Shown: positions 16,197 through 25,301 of the stretch, in pieces
How the letters are laid out: each line of letters opens with the position of its first letter
Numbering within the stretch: position 1 is the first letter of the stretch
NCBI GenBank assembly: GCA_018606645.1
Contig: JAGVRI010000013.1
Location: 52,872 to 116,871, forward strand
DNA: 64,000 nt
Reading direction: 5' to 3'
Source of the DNA: Chloroflexota bacterium
GTDB lineage: Bacteria > Chloroflexota > Anaerolineae > JAAYZQ01
The notes under the pieces: generated by a model
Seen by the model: only the letters and a program-made list of their open reading frames with translations
Told to the model about the DNA's origin: nothing
Databases searched by the model: none
Made by a program: the position numbers and the translations under genes

Positions 16197-17220
16197 ATGG
16201 ACGACGGGAGAAGGTACCCCCACAAGTGTTGCCGCTGTGGAACGACCAAGAGCTACCGGTTCTGTCGCAACGGGTTTCGAGGGCGGCATCTGTTGACTTG
16301 CTGGGGGAGGTCGACGTGCACTTGCCACGGGTGCGGCGGGAATGTGGAGGGAGTGTGGTCATCGACTTTGGCAGGGTACTGCAGCCTCATCAACGCATCT
16401 GGCATGATGTCGATGCCCAGATCGAACGGTGGGGGCGCTGGCCCTCAGCCTGCGACAGATGGATCGGGAGTTGCCTCACCTGCATATCGGTCCATTGGCA
16501 TTGCGCACCCTGAATCGAGGCAGTTGCCGATGCCTGGTCTCAGCCTGATACCTCCCATCTTGCACCTGGATGCCTTCTGGGCAACGGTGGTGCGGCCCAA
16601 CGGTTGGGTGCGTCAGGACGGCAAGGGGCGCCGTCGCTCGGCCATGGGTCACCGTTGTTCATCGCCATGGGGGTGTGGTCGGACAGCGACCATTGCGAGA
16701 TTCTGGCGTGGCGCCTGGGGGCAAAGCGAAAGCAGTGAAGAATGGAGCCGGTTCCTGGAAATCTTGGAGGCGCAGGGGATTCGGGGGGAGAACAGATTGA
16801 AGCCCATCATCCACGATGGGGGGGCAGGCCTGGGGGCCGCCTGGGAGATGGTGTGGTTTAATGCCTGCCAGCAACGGTACCTGTTCCACAACTTGCGCAA
16901 CATCTCCCGCGCCATCCGCCTGCCGGATGACCTGTCCGACCAGGAGCGCCGCCGGTTCGGACGCCGCATCCTGCGCGATTTCCGCTCCATCTGGGAAGCC
17001 CGGCGCTATGACACGATGCTGCGTTGCTACCTCCAGGTCGTCCGCACCTATCGCCACGACGAACCGGAGGCGGTCGCTACCTTGCGCCCGTCTGGAGCGT
17101 TACCATCGCCGACTCCGCCGACGGGTCCGCGCGGCCAACGCCTATCACTCCGAAACGGGGGTCATGGCCATGATCGCCCAGGAGGTCCACCAATTCCATG
17201 CCGCTGACCACGCCGCCTGA
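16197..17220 (+). pseudogene. Mutator/IS256-like DDE transposase, broken by many frameshifts
   Basis: Fragments in all three plus-strand frames can be read in order as one transposase. First comes a zinc-finger N-terminus (CCRCGTTKSYRFCRNGF), then CGGSVVIDFGRVLQPHQRIW in another frame, then ALSLRQMDRELPHLHIGPLA in a third. LHLDAFWATVV (first catalytic Asp), FIAMGVWSDSDHCEILAW, PIIHDGGAGLGAAW with QRYLFHNLRNI (second Asp) and finally LERYHRRLRRRVRAANAYHS (Glu) follow. At least five frame changes are needed, so it is inactive. Terminal inverted repeats were not identified by eye. It lies between the candidate RNA and the ABC transporter operon. Confidence 0.8.
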
Positions 17221-17316
17221 TTTCCACCGAAAAGGATACGCCACCTTTATGAAAGATAGGCTTTTTCATCCCGTCAATAGACGCTGCGACCACCATACTT
17301 CGGCCTGAACTCAAAT

Positions 17317-17345
17317 TTGACAAATGATCGGATCACTTGTACAAT
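17317..17345 (+). promoter_or_regulatory. Promoter of the peptide-type ABC transporter operon
   Basis: TTGACA (17317-17322), 17-nt spacer, TACAAT (17340-17345). The leader to ATG 17528 is about 175 nt and holds a 7-bp hairpin GGTGTGG/CCACACC (17481-17499). Apart from these, 17221-17527 shows nothing clear. Confidence 0.75.
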
Positions 17346-17527
17346 TATCCCTATACAACTGGATACCGGCTCGGCTTTGCTCTTCTGCCCCTGGGAGACG
17401 GAAGGGTTGGCGACGGCCGGGCCTGGTTGAGCCATGGAGCTCAACGGCGATTTCGGTTTGGTCGGTGGATTGTCATGGCCGGTGTGGGTTGACCACACCA
17501 CAATGATATGAAACAAGGAGGAAACAG

Positions 17528-19357
17528 ATGAGCAAAGAAGTGACTCCCGAGGAACTGCAATGGGCCTACAACTATGACCCCAACGATCCCCTCTTCGGCC
17601 TGAGCCGCGCCGACCTGAGTGGGCCCAAACTGAGTCGGCGCACCGTCCTGCGCCTGATGGCAGCGGCCGGCATGTTGCCCGCGGCCGGCCTGATCGCCAG
17701 TTGCGCCCCGACCGCTGCGCCTACAGAGGCCCCCACCGCCGCCCAGCCACCGCCCACGGCTGAGGCGAAACCGACCCAGCCGCCGACGGCAACCCCCAGA
17801 CCAGCGGGAGGCCATCTGGTGTGTGGCTGGTCGAACACGCCCGAAATCACCACCCTCGACCCGGCTCGCATCAACCAGGTGCTGCAATTCCAGATCGCCT
17901 CGAACATCCTCAGCGGCCTGACCCACATCAATCCCGACCTGACCGCCGAGGGCGACCTGGCCGAAACCTGGGAGGTGTCGCCCGATGGCCTGGAGTGGAC
18001 CTTCAAATTGCGCAAGGGGGTGACCTTCCACAACGGCGATCCTTTTACCGCCGACGACGTGGTCTTTACCTACAACCGCTCCAAAGACCCGGAGCAATCG
18101 ATCCACTCGGGCGTGCTGGCCAACGTCGCCGACTGCCAGAAGGTGGACGACTATACGGTAAAGATCGTCCTGGGCAAGCCTCAGGCGTCATTGCTGGTCA
18201 AGACGCTGGAGCGGGCCAGCGGGCGGGCGATGACCATCGTCAACCGGCGCGCCCTGGAGGAGATGGGGCCTGAGCAGTATGGTCTGACGCCGATCGGCAC
18301 CGGTCCCTTCAAGGTGGTCGAGCACAAGCTCGGCCAGGCGGTGATCGTCGAGCGTTTTGAGAACTATTTCGATCCGACACGGCCCATCCTGGACAAGATC
18401 ACCTTCCAGCCGATCCCCGAAGCCGAGCCCCTGGCGGCGGCCATCGAAGCCGGCGACATCCAGCTCATCGGCGGCAACCCGCCGGCGGCGCAACTGATCG
18501 ACCGGTTCATCGCCAACCCGGACCTGGTGGTATCGGAGATCCCGGGGCCTGGCTTCCAGGCGCTGTGGATGAACCCCTGGCGCGACCCCTTCAAGGTGCC
18601 CGATTTCGACAAGCCGCTGGAGGAACTCAAGAAAGAACCGGGCTTCATGGTGCGCCTGGCCATCGCCAAGGCGATCGACCGCGATGACCTGATCAAGCGG
18701 GCACTCTTTGGCCGGGGCGTGCCGGCGTTTGGCACGATCAACCCCGCCATGCGCTACTTCTTTGACACCGAGATCAACAAGACCAGCGAGCAGCGCTACG
18801 ACCCGGAGGAGGCACGGCGCCTGCTGGCCGAGGCCGGCTTCCCCAACGGCGAGGGCTTTCCGGTCTTGAAGTTGCTGGTCACTCCGGACGGCAAGCGCGA
18901 GGGTGAGATCATCGCCGACATCCTCAAGACCAACCTCAATATCAACATCGAGCTGGACCTCAAAGACTGGACCGTCCTGGTGGAGCTGTTCGACAAGATG
19001 GACTTTGACATGGCGCGCATCGGTAGCGGCGGTGACTATGACCCGGATGACGGGCTGGTTGACTGGATGCAGACCACCTCCAAGTTCAACGGCCCGGACC
19101 GGCCGGCCGATATGCCCTTCGGTCTTTTCTCCATCAAGGAGGTGGATGAGCTGGTCGAGCAGGAGCGCGCCGAAACCGATCTGGCCAAGCGGAAAGAACT
19201 GGTCCAGAAGGCTAACAAACTGACGTCCGACAAGGTGGCAGCGGCCTTTCTCTTCCATCCGACCGATATCCTGGTCTACCGCACCACGGTCATCTATCCG
19301 GATGTGAGCCGCATCCCGGGTCTGGTGGACCTGGACCGGACAAGCCTCAAGGCGTAG
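17528..19357 (+). CDS. ABC transporter substrate-binding lipoprotein, family 5 (peptide/opine/nickel type)
   Basis: 609 residues. The N-terminus has a long polar stretch, then LSRRTVLRLMAAAGMLPAAG, a twin-arginine signal, ending in the lipobox LIASC, so it is probably a Tat-exported lipoprotein. A Pro/Thr/Ala linker about 40 residues long follows. The SBP_bac_5 fold is shown by LAETWEVSPDGLEWTFKLRK, VTFHNGDPFTADDVVFTYNR and LAIAKAIDRDDLI. The family binds oligopeptides, opines, sugars or metals. AAGGAGG precedes ATG. It is the first gene of an operon with two permeases; a 13-bp hairpin separates it from them and probably lets the binding protein be made in excess. Confidence 0.93.
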   Translation: MSKEVTPEELQWAYNYDPNDPLFGLSRADLSGPKLSRRTVLRLMAAAGMLPAAGLIASCAPTAAPTEAPTAAQPPPTAEAKPTQPPTATPRPAGGHLVCGWSNTPEITTLDPARINQVLQFQIASNILSGLTHINPDLTAEGDLAETWEVSPDGLEWTFKLRKGVTFHNGDPFTADDVVFTYNRSKDPEQSIHSGVLANVADCQKVDDYTVKIVLGKPQASLLVKTLERASGRAMTIVNRRALEEMGPEQYGLTPIGTGPFKVVEHKLGQAVIVERFENYFDPTRPILDKITFQPIPEAEPLAAAIEAGDIQLIGGNPPAAQLIDRFIANPDLVVSEIPGPGFQALWMNPWRDPFKVPDFDKPLEELKKEPGFMVRLAIAKAIDRDDLIKRALFGRGVPAFGTINPAMRYFFDTEINKTSEQRYDPEEARRLLAEAGFPNGEGFPVLKLLVTPDGKREGEIIADILKTNLNINIELDLKDWTVLVELFDKMDFDMARIGSGGDYDPDDGLVDWMQTTSKFNGPDRPADMPFGLFSIKEVDELVEQERAETDLAKRKELVQKANKLTSDKVAAAFLFHPTDILVYRTTVIYPDVSRIPGLVDLDRTSLKA

Positions 19358-19385
19358 TTCTGGCCGTTTGCGTTTCCGAACAGCG

Positions 19386-19419
19386 AGGCCTCCTCCTCGG
19401 CTGAGAGAGGAGGAGGCCT
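19386..19419 (+). terminator. 13-bp hairpin between binding-protein and permease genes
   Basis: AGGCCTCCTCCTC and GAGGAGGAGGCCT are perfectly complementary around an 8-nt loop. Only TT follows directly, so termination would be partial. Such hairpins in transporter operons usually stabilise or attenuate the message. Confidence 0.55.
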
Positions 19420-19449
19420 TCTGTAAGTCTGAGACGACGGGACTGAAGG

Positions 19450-20403
19450 ATGACGCGCTATCTGGTATATCGGGTGCTCCACGCCTTGCTCGTGATCTGG
19501 CTGGTGGTCACCCTCGTCTTTTTTATGTTGCGGGCCGTGCCGGGCGACCCCTTTGCCGCCATGCTGGCCGATGTGGACCCCGAAGCCGCCGAGGAGTTGC
19601 GGGCGAAGTGGGGATACGACCAGCCGGCCTACGTCCAGTATTACAAATGGATGATCAACCTGGTCCATGGGGATCTGGGCAACTCGGTCTATGGCAGCAA
19701 TGTCCCGGTGACCCGCATCCTGGCCGAGGCGTTTCCGCGCACCATGTCCTTGGCCTTTCTGGCCTTCAGTATCGCCCTCACCATTTCGATCACCGCCGGG
19801 ATCATCTCGGCGGTCAAACGTCGCTCGTTCATGGACCATGCGGTGACGGTCATTGCCTTTCTGGGGCTGAGCATGCCCGACTTTTGGGTGGGCATTCTGC
19901 TGATCATCGTCTTTGCCGTGCGCCTGGGCTGGCTGCCGGCTATCGGCTACAAGCCGATGTCGGAGGGGTTCTGGGCCTGGTTCTCCCACCTGATCCTGCC
20001 AGCCGTCGCCGCCGGCACCCCGTTCGCTGCAATTATTACCCGGATGACCCGCTCGTCGATGCTGGAGGTGTTGCAGACCGAGTATATCAAGGTCGCTCGC
20101 GCCAAGGGTTTGTCGGAACAACGGGTGATCATGGTCCACGCCTTCAAGAACGCCCTCATCCCGGTGGTCACCGTCATGGGCATCGCCTTTGCCCTACTCA
20201 TGGCGGGCACGGTCATTGTGGAAAACGTCTTTGCCATCAAGGGGCTGGGCCGGGTGCTGATCCAGGGCATCCTCAACCGGGACTACCCGGTCGTCCAGGG
20301 GGCGATCATGATCGTGTCGGTGCTCTTTGTCTTCAGCAACCTGGTAGTGGATGTGCTCTATACCATGATCGATCCTCGTATCCGGTTTGTGGAGGAGCAA
20401 TGA
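19450..20403 (+). CDS. ABC transporter permease, DppB/OppB type
   Basis: 317 residues with six predicted membrane segments, beginning MTRYLVYRVLHALLVIWLVV. RAVPGDPF near the N-terminus and the cytoplasmic EAA loop (EYIKVARAKGLSEQRVIMVHAFKNALIPV) are typical of DppB/OppB. It forms the inner-membrane channel with the next gene product; the two genes overlap by 4 nt. No ATP-binding subunit is encoded nearby. Confidence 0.93.
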   Translation: MTRYLVYRVLHALLVIWLVVTLVFFMLRAVPGDPFAAMLADVDPEAAEELRAKWGYDQPAYVQYYKWMINLVHGDLGNSVYGSNVPVTRILAEAFPRTMSLAFLAFSIALTISITAGIISAVKRRSFMDHAVTVIAFLGLSMPDFWVGILLIIVFAVRLGWLPAIGYKPMSEGFWAWFSHLILPAVAAGTPFAAIITRMTRSSMLEVLQTEYIKVARAKGLSEQRVIMVHAFKNALIPVVTVMGIAFALLMAGTVIVENVFAIKGLGRVLIQGILNRDYPVVQGAIMIVSVLFVFSNLVVDVLYTMIDPRIRFVEEQ

Positions 20404-21314
20404 GCGAACCGATCCCGGCTATCACCCCGGTGGCGCGCGAACGGGTGACCTCAGGCGGAGAGATCAGGGAACGGAGCAAATGGCAGCGACTGCGGATTTT
20501 GTGGCTCGACAAAAAGGCGGTCGTCGGGCTGCTGGTTCTGCTGGTGATGGCCGTTTGCGCTCTGTTTGCCCCCCAGATCGCGCCGTACGATCCCAACAAA
20601 CAGACGCCGGTGGTGCTGGAGCCGCCATCCCCCGCCCACCTGTTGGGAACCGACGATCTGGGGCGGGACCTGTTCAGCCGTATCGTCTACGGCTCGCGCG
20701 TCTCCTTGTTCGTCGGCATCTCGACGGTGTTTGTGGCAGCGGTGGTGGGCATTGTGCTTGGCCTCCTGTCGGGTTATTATGGGGGCTGGCTCGACGCGCT
20801 GATCATGCGCTATATTGACCTGCAGTGGGCCTTCCCCAACTTTATTATCGCCGTCTACCTGGTGGCGGTGTTCGGCACCGGTCTGGGGAATGTGATGGTC
20901 GCCGTCTCGCTGGCCTTTCTGGACGATTTTGCCCGGATCGTGCGGGCCATGGTCCTTTCTCTCCGCGAGCAGGATTTCGTAATGGCGGCGCGGGCGATGG
21001 GTGCCTCCAATTTCCACATCCAGCGTCGCCACCTCCTGCCCAACACCGTCGCCCCGGTGATCGTCCAGGCGACGGTCAGTGTCTCCTATGCCATCCTGGC
21101 CGAGGCGGGGCTGTCGTTCCTTGGTCTGGGGGTCAAGCCCACCACCCCCACCTGGGGCCTGATTTTGAGCGATGCGCGGACCTTTTTCTCGCGCGCCTGG
21201 TGGCTGGCCGTGTTTCCGGGCCTGGCGATCATGATCACCGTGCTCAGCATCAACTTTGTCGGCGACAGCCTGCGCGACATGTTGGATGTGCATGAGACCT
21301 TGATCGGGAAATGA
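20400..21314 (+). CDS. ABC transporter permease, DppC/OppC type
   Basis: 304 residues. The N-terminal OppC_N segment (KAVVGLLVLLVMAVCALFAP) is followed by HLLGTDDLGRDLFSRIVYGSR, a hallmark of DppC/OppC, and an EAA loop (DFVMAARAMGASNFHIQRRHLLPN). ATG 20400 overlaps the dppB-type stop (ATGA). A longer same-frame reading starting upstream is a shadow of the dppB-type gene. The operon continues into the DUF1028 gene after 4 nt. Confidence 0.93.
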   Translation: MSEPIPAITPVARERVTSGGEIRERSKWQRLRILWLDKKAVVGLLVLLVMAVCALFAPQIAPYDPNKQTPVVLEPPSPAHLLGTDDLGRDLFSRIVYGSRVSLFVGISTVFVAAVVGIVLGLLSGYYGGWLDALIMRYIDLQWAFPNFIIAVYLVAVFGTGLGNVMVAVSLAFLDDFARIVRAMVLSLREQDFVMAARAMGASNFHIQRRHLLPNTVAPVIVQATVSVSYAILAEAGLSFLGLGVKPTTPTWGLILSDARTFFSRAWWLAVFPGLAIMITVLSINFVGDSLRDMLDVHETLIGK

Positions 21315-21318
21315 GACG

Positions 21319-21993
21319 ATGATCGACCTGCACACCTTCTCCATCGCCGCGCATTGCCGTCAGGAGGGCAGCTTTGGGGTAGCGGTATCCACGGCGCGGC
21401 CCAATGTCGGGAGCCTGGTGCCCTTTGTCAGCCTGAAGGGAGCCATCGCCACCCAGGCGCGGGTCAACCCCGATCTGGGTCGGCAGGGACTGGCCCTCCT
21501 GGAGGCCGGCGTCGGCATCCAGGTCGCCCTCCGCGCCCTGCTCGAGGCCGACCCCGACCGGGCGATTCGCCAGATCCACGGCGTCGATGCGGAGCACACC
21601 TTTGCCTTTACCGGTGAGAACTGCGTGGCCTGGGCGGGGCATTATGTGGGCGACGGCTTTACGGTGGCGGGCAACATGCTGGTCGGACCGCAGGTGATCG
21701 AGGCCATGGCCGAGGCTTTCCAGGCCGCAGCCGGCGCTGAATTGAGCGAGCGGCTGGTCCGCGCCCTGCAGGCCGGGCAAGAGGCCGGCGGCGACAAGCG
21801 CGGCCGACAATCAGCGGCGTTACTGGTGGCCAGCCCCGACCCGCACTGGTACCACAACCTCCGTGTGGACGACCACCCGGACCCGGTCGGCGAACTGCGT
21901 CGCATCTACGACCGGGTTGTTGAGCACGAGGCCGAGGTGGGGCGGCAGTACGGCCCGGAGAGCCTGCGGCTCTTCCGGCGCATCAAGTGGTGA
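21319..21993 (+). CDS. DUF1028 family protein (Ntn-hydrolase-like)
   Basis: 224 residues. HTFSIAAHCRQEGSFGVAVST and VGSLVPFVSLKGAIATQARVNPDLG match the DUF1028 family, which has an Ntn-hydrolase-like fold; the enzymatic role is not established. It is often linked to amino-acid and peptide metabolism. It starts 4 nt after the dppC-type gene, so it belongs to the transporter operon and may process the imported compound. This role is inferred from position only. Confidence 0.85.
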   Translation: MIDLHTFSIAAHCRQEGSFGVAVSTARPNVGSLVPFVSLKGAIATQARVNPDLGRQGLALLEAGVGIQVALRALLEADPDRAIRQIHGVDAEHTFAFTGENCVAWAGHYVGDGFTVAGNMLVGPQVIEAMAEAFQAAAGAELSERLVRALQAGQEAGGDKRGRQSAALLVASPDPHWYHNLRVDDHPDPVGELRRIYDRVVEHEAEVGRQYGPESLRLFRRIKW

Positions 21994-21998
21994 TTCGG

Positions 21999-22763
21999 AT
22001 GGTGAGAGCCCACATCCCCTATGTGCCGGTGCAATCTTCACGGTTATACGAGGAAGTCGCAGCGCAGATTCGAGAGCGGATCGTCCACGGCGATCTGCAG
22101 CCGGGGGACCGGCTGCCGCCCGAGATCGAATTGGCCCAGGAATTTGGGGTCAGCCGCCCGGTGATCCGCGAAGCGATTCACTACCTGCAGGCTCATGGCC
22201 TGGTCATGGTCAGGCACGGCAGCGGGGTGTATGTCTGCCAGCCATCCATCGAGGGGTTTGTGGAATCCTTTTCGACCCTGCTGCAATTGGCCGAAGCTTC
22301 GGTGCTGAGCGTCCACGAAGTGCGGGAGATCCTGGAGGTCGAGATCGCTGGACTGGCCGCCGAACGGGCCACAGCCGAGGATGTGGAGGCCCTCCGCCAG
22401 GTTATCATCGAAATGGATCAGGCACGCAATTCGCCGGCCAAGTACATGGAGATCGATCTGACCTTCCATCGGCTGCTGGCCCAGGCCACCCACAATGAGG
22501 TCCTGGGCTTGCTCGCCCAACTGGTCGGCGAGCTGTTGCGGCAGAGCCGAATCCGGTTGATGATGAGTCCGAGTCGCATCGAAAAGTCGTCGGCCGGGCA
22601 CCGGGAGATATTTCAAGCCGTCCAGGCGGGCGACCGGGAGGCAAGCCGGAAGGCGATGCGCTCCCACCTGGCCATCGTCCGGGCGGATATCACCCCTGCC
22701 GAACGGGTGGGCACAGCGGAGGCTCTACCCGCGCCCCACTTTTCCCTGACGGACGGGGCCTGA
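21999..22763 (+). CDS. GntR-family regulator, FadR/FCD type
   Basis: 254 residues. The winged HTH is clear (IRERIVHGDLQPGDRLPPEI, then LAQEFGVSRPVIREAIHYLQ), followed by an all-helical FCD ligand domain with EVREILEVEIAGLAAERA, DLTFHRLLAQATHN and the late His of SSAGHREIFQAV. The His-containing pattern is that of metal-binding FCD domains that sense organic acids. ATG 21999 is preferred over GTG 21987; neither has a strong ribosome site. It lies between the ABC operon and the oxidoreductase genes and may control either. Confidence 0.9.
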   Translation: MVRAHIPYVPVQSSRLYEEVAAQIRERIVHGDLQPGDRLPPEIELAQEFGVSRPVIREAIHYLQAHGLVMVRHGSGVYVCQPSIEGFVESFSTLLQLAEASVLSVHEVREILEVEIAGLAAERATAEDVEALRQVIIEMDQARNSPAKYMEIDLTFHRLLAQATHNEVLGLLAQLVGELLRQSRIRLMMSPSRIEKSSAGHREIFQAVQAGDREASRKAMRSHLAIVRADITPAERVGTAEALPAPHFSLTDGA

Positions 22764-22827
22764 TGCCCGACCGGGCGCCACGAGGAGTGAACATAAGGGA
22801 GCAAACATCTTGATACAGGAGGCATCT

Positions 22828-22860
22828 ATGATCAGACGACCACACAGGAGGCACCGATGA
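22828..22860 (+). other. Ten-codon upstream reading frame overlapping the next start
   Basis: AGGAGG (22817-22822) precedes ATG 22828. The frame encodes MIRRPHRRHR and stops at TGA 22858-22860, which overlaps ATG 22857 of the next gene (ATGA). The region looks like a duplicated initiation site, because the real gene also begins MIRR. It may be a coupling peptide or only a duplication scar. Confidence 0.4.
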
Positions 22861-24041
22861 TCCGGCGCATCGAGATCAATTATCGAGGTGTCTTTCAAAA
22901 GACGCTGGCCAGGCAGGTGGCGAGCGACCTGGTCCGCATTGCCGCCCGCACCGGCAAGGTGGGCTTTTCCAACGGGCGGTATAGCGATGCGCCAGAACGG
23001 AATGGCGTCCCCTGTAAATACTTTGTCTTCATCTCCCCCGATCTCTCCGAGGAGGAACTGGAGGCCGAGTGCGGGGCCAAGCTGGACATTGACGAGGCCG
23101 ACATCTCCATCGTGCTGGACGATACGATGGTCAAAGGGGTCGAACCTTGGGCCTGGAGCGGCATCCGTCCTATCAATGAAAAGGTCATCGAAGGTGGATT
23201 TCTGTTGGTGGTGTCCAACAAAGAGGTCGGGGAACTAATGAAGTTTATCCCCAAGAAGGAATACCCCTACCACCTGGCGATCCTTCCGGGCGAGAGCAGC
23301 CTGTCCGGGTTGTGGGTCTTCCATGACGACTTGACCCACGAGCGGGTGTTGGGGGCGATGGCCGGGTTGGACCCGGAGCTGGTGAGCATTGATGCGGTCG
23401 AGTCGTACCTGCGGGAGAGGACCAAGGACGAACGGCGAGTTGCAGCCGCCGTTGAGGGCTATGAATGGGTCCACCATCGTTATAAGGTGGTGAGCCCAGA
23501 GGAGGGGATCGACTGGCCCCATGCCGTGCCCGTCCTGCCGGCATGGACCGAATTCCGCGAAGGGGTGGCCGTCCCGGCCATCCAGCGGGGTTTTCGCCTG
23601 GGACCTCGTGGCCAATCTCGAAGCACCATCTTCCGCCGGGGCACGACCAAAACGATGCGGCCGGTCATCCGCTTTGACCTGTGCCGCAAGTGCACCCTGT
23701 GCTGGCTGGAATGCCCTGACGAGTGCTTTGACCCCACGCCCGACGGCCGGTACGATGTGGACTATCAATACTGTGTGGGCTGTGGCAAGTGCGCCGAGGT
23801 GTGTCCGGTCAATGAATGCATCGTCATGGTGGATGAACTGCGCTTTGACGATGATAGCAGCCCGTGGGAGTTCTGGAACCGCGACCCACAGGGATATGTG
23901 GACTGGGCCGAGGAGAAAAAGGGAGCCATGCGGCAAAAACCGCTCGTCGTGACCGGGGCCGGACCGGTGGTCACGGCGCCGGGCCAGCGGGTGCCGGCCA
24001 GGGGGGTTCACGATATGACCGACCAGGAGGTGTCCCGATGA
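22857..24041 (+). CDS. 2-oxoacid:ferredoxin oxidoreductase, fused gamma and delta subunits
   Basis: 394 residues. Residues 1-200 match the gamma (catalytic-core) domain: IEINYRGVFQKTLARQVASD, DDTMVKGVEP and the VVSNKEVGELMKFIP region. Residues 265-330 form a delta-type ferredoxin with two [4Fe-4S] motifs, CRKCTLCWLECPDECF and CVGCGKCAEVCPVNEC. The enzyme oxidises a 2-oxoacid to acyl-CoA and reduces ferredoxin. The alpha gene follows with a 4-nt overlap, then the beta gene. Pyruvate is the likeliest substrate from similarity of the beta subunit; aryl or branched 2-oxoacids cannot be excluded. Confidence 0.9.
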   Translation: MIRRIEINYRGVFQKTLARQVASDLVRIAARTGKVGFSNGRYSDAPERNGVPCKYFVFISPDLSEEELEAECGAKLDIDEADISIVLDDTMVKGVEPWAWSGIRPINEKVIEGGFLLVVSNKEVGELMKFIPKKEYPYHLAILPGESSLSGLWVFHDDLTHERVLGAMAGLDPELVSIDAVESYLRERTKDERRVAAAVEGYEWVHHRYKVVSPEEGIDWPHAVPVLPAWTEFREGVAVPAIQRGFRLGPRGQSRSTIFRRGTTKTMRPVIRFDLCRKCTLCWLECPDECFDPTPDGRYDVDYQYCVGCGKCAEVCPVNECIVMVDELRFDDDSSPWEFWNRDPQGYVDWAEEKKGAMRQKPLVVTGAGPVVTAPGQRVPARGVHDMTDQEVSR

Positions 24042-25267
24042 CGCACACTCTAACCGCAACGGGTAACGCCTACGTCTCGGAAGAGCTGCTGACCGGCTGC
24101 CAGGCGGTGGCCCAGGGTGTGCGGCTGGCGGACGTTGATGTCATCGCCGCCTATCCGATCCGCCCCTACACCGAAGTCATGGACCTGATCTCCAAGATCA
24201 TCGCCGATGGGCGACTCACGGCGGAGTATATCATCGCCGACAGCGAGCACGGTCAGTTTGAGATTGTGAAGCATGCCAGTTCGGTGGGGGCGCGGGCCTT
24301 TGCCGGGAGCAGCGGCACCGGCTGGCTCTATGGATTTGAGGCGCTGGCGGTGACTGCCACCGACCGCCTGCCGGTACTTTTTCTGGTGGGCAACCGCGCG
24401 CTGGACGACCCCGGTGCTTTTGGCGTGGAGCATAACGACGCCCTCGCCGTGCGCGACCTGGGCTGGCTCCTTTGCTGGGTGACCACCCCCCAGGAAGCGC
24501 TGGAGCACGTGCTGATCGGCTATCGGGTGGCCGAGGACAGGCGGGTGCAGATGCCGATGGCTCTGGCCATGGACGGGGCGTTTCTGACCCATTCGCAGCA
24601 TATCGTCCGCATCCCTTCCGTTGAGGCGGCGCGGAAATTCCTGCCGCCCTACGATCTGGGCGACCGACGGCTCCATCCCGACAACCCGATCTCGATCGCG
24701 CCCCAGGTGAATGAAGATTGGGTGATGGAGATCCGGCGCCAGAACTGGGAGGCCGCCCGACGGGCGCCCCAGGTGATCGCCGAAGCGTACCGCGAATTCG
24801 ACGCTATCTTTGGCACCGATTATGCCTCGTCTCCCTTTTTCACCGAATTCATGACCGAGGATGCCGAGGTGGTGCTGGTCGGCCTCGGTACGGTAGCGGC
24901 GCCGGCGCGGACGGCAGTGCGTCGCCTGCGGGAGAAAGGGGAGCGGGTGGGGTATGTCGGCCTGCGCTGGTTCCGTCCCTTCCCCACCGTGCCGCTGCGC
25001 GAGTGCCTGCGGCGCTTCCAGGCGGTCGGCGTCATTGACCGCGACTTTGCCCACGGCTCGCCCGATGATGGCGGCATCCTGCTGCATGAAATCCGATCCT
25101 GCCTCTACCCGGCAGCGGAACGGCCGGCGGTGGTCAATTTCATCATCGGCCTGGGCGGGCGAGACATCTCGATCGCCGACTGCCAGCGGATGTTCGATCT
25201 CACCCGCCAGGCGGTGGGCGCGGCTGGCGGCGATGGCCTGGTCCGGTGGATCGGGGTGCGCGAATAA
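24038..25267 (+). CDS. 2-oxoacid:ferredoxin oxidoreductase, alpha subunit
   Basis: 409 residues. Domain I (VDVIAAYPIRPYTEVMDLIS, EYIIADSEHGQFEIVKHASS, ARAFAGSSGTGWLYGFEALA) and domain II (VVLVGLGTVAAPARTAVRRL, VGYVGLRWFRPFP) follow the PorA order. The usual AYPITPST is AYPIRPYT here, a noticeable change of the Thr that contacts substrate in pyruvate enzymes, so specificity may differ. ATG 24038 overlaps the gamma-delta stop (ATGA). Confidence 0.92.
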   Translation: MTHTLTATGNAYVSEELLTGCQAVAQGVRLADVDVIAAYPIRPYTEVMDLISKIIADGRLTAEYIIADSEHGQFEIVKHASSVGARAFAGSSGTGWLYGFEALAVTATDRLPVLFLVGNRALDDPGAFGVEHNDALAVRDLGWLLCWVTTPQEALEHVLIGYRVAEDRRVQMPMALAMDGAFLTHSQHIVRIPSVEAARKFLPPYDLGDRRLHPDNPISIAPQVNEDWVMEIRRQNWEAARRAPQVIAEAYREFDAIFGTDYASSPFFTEFMTEDAEVVLVGLGTVAAPARTAVRRLREKGERVGYVGLRWFRPFPTVPLRECLRRFQAVGVIDRDFAHGSPDDGGILLHEIRSCLYPAAERPAVVNFIIGLGGRDISIADCQRMFDLTRQAVGAAGGDGLVRWIGVRE

Positions 25268-25301
25268 CGCAAACATCTGCGACGTGAAGGAGAAGACAGC
25301 A

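Noticed and set aside
12234..17220. A prophage or integrative element, suggested by the recombinase-like gene and transposase
   Set aside because: The recombinase is catalytically degenerate, and no attachment sites, tRNA, phage structural or conjugation genes were seen.
18188..19258. A 356-codon minus-strand frame inside the binding-protein gene
   Set aside because: The plus-strand gene is a clear family member; the antisense frame has His/Gln/Arg-rich composition typical of shadows.
19368..21314. Reading the dppC-type gene as a 648-residue protein
   Set aside because: The extra N-terminal part is an out-of-frame reading of the dppB-type gene; ATG 20400 overlaps its stop, as expected for the operon.
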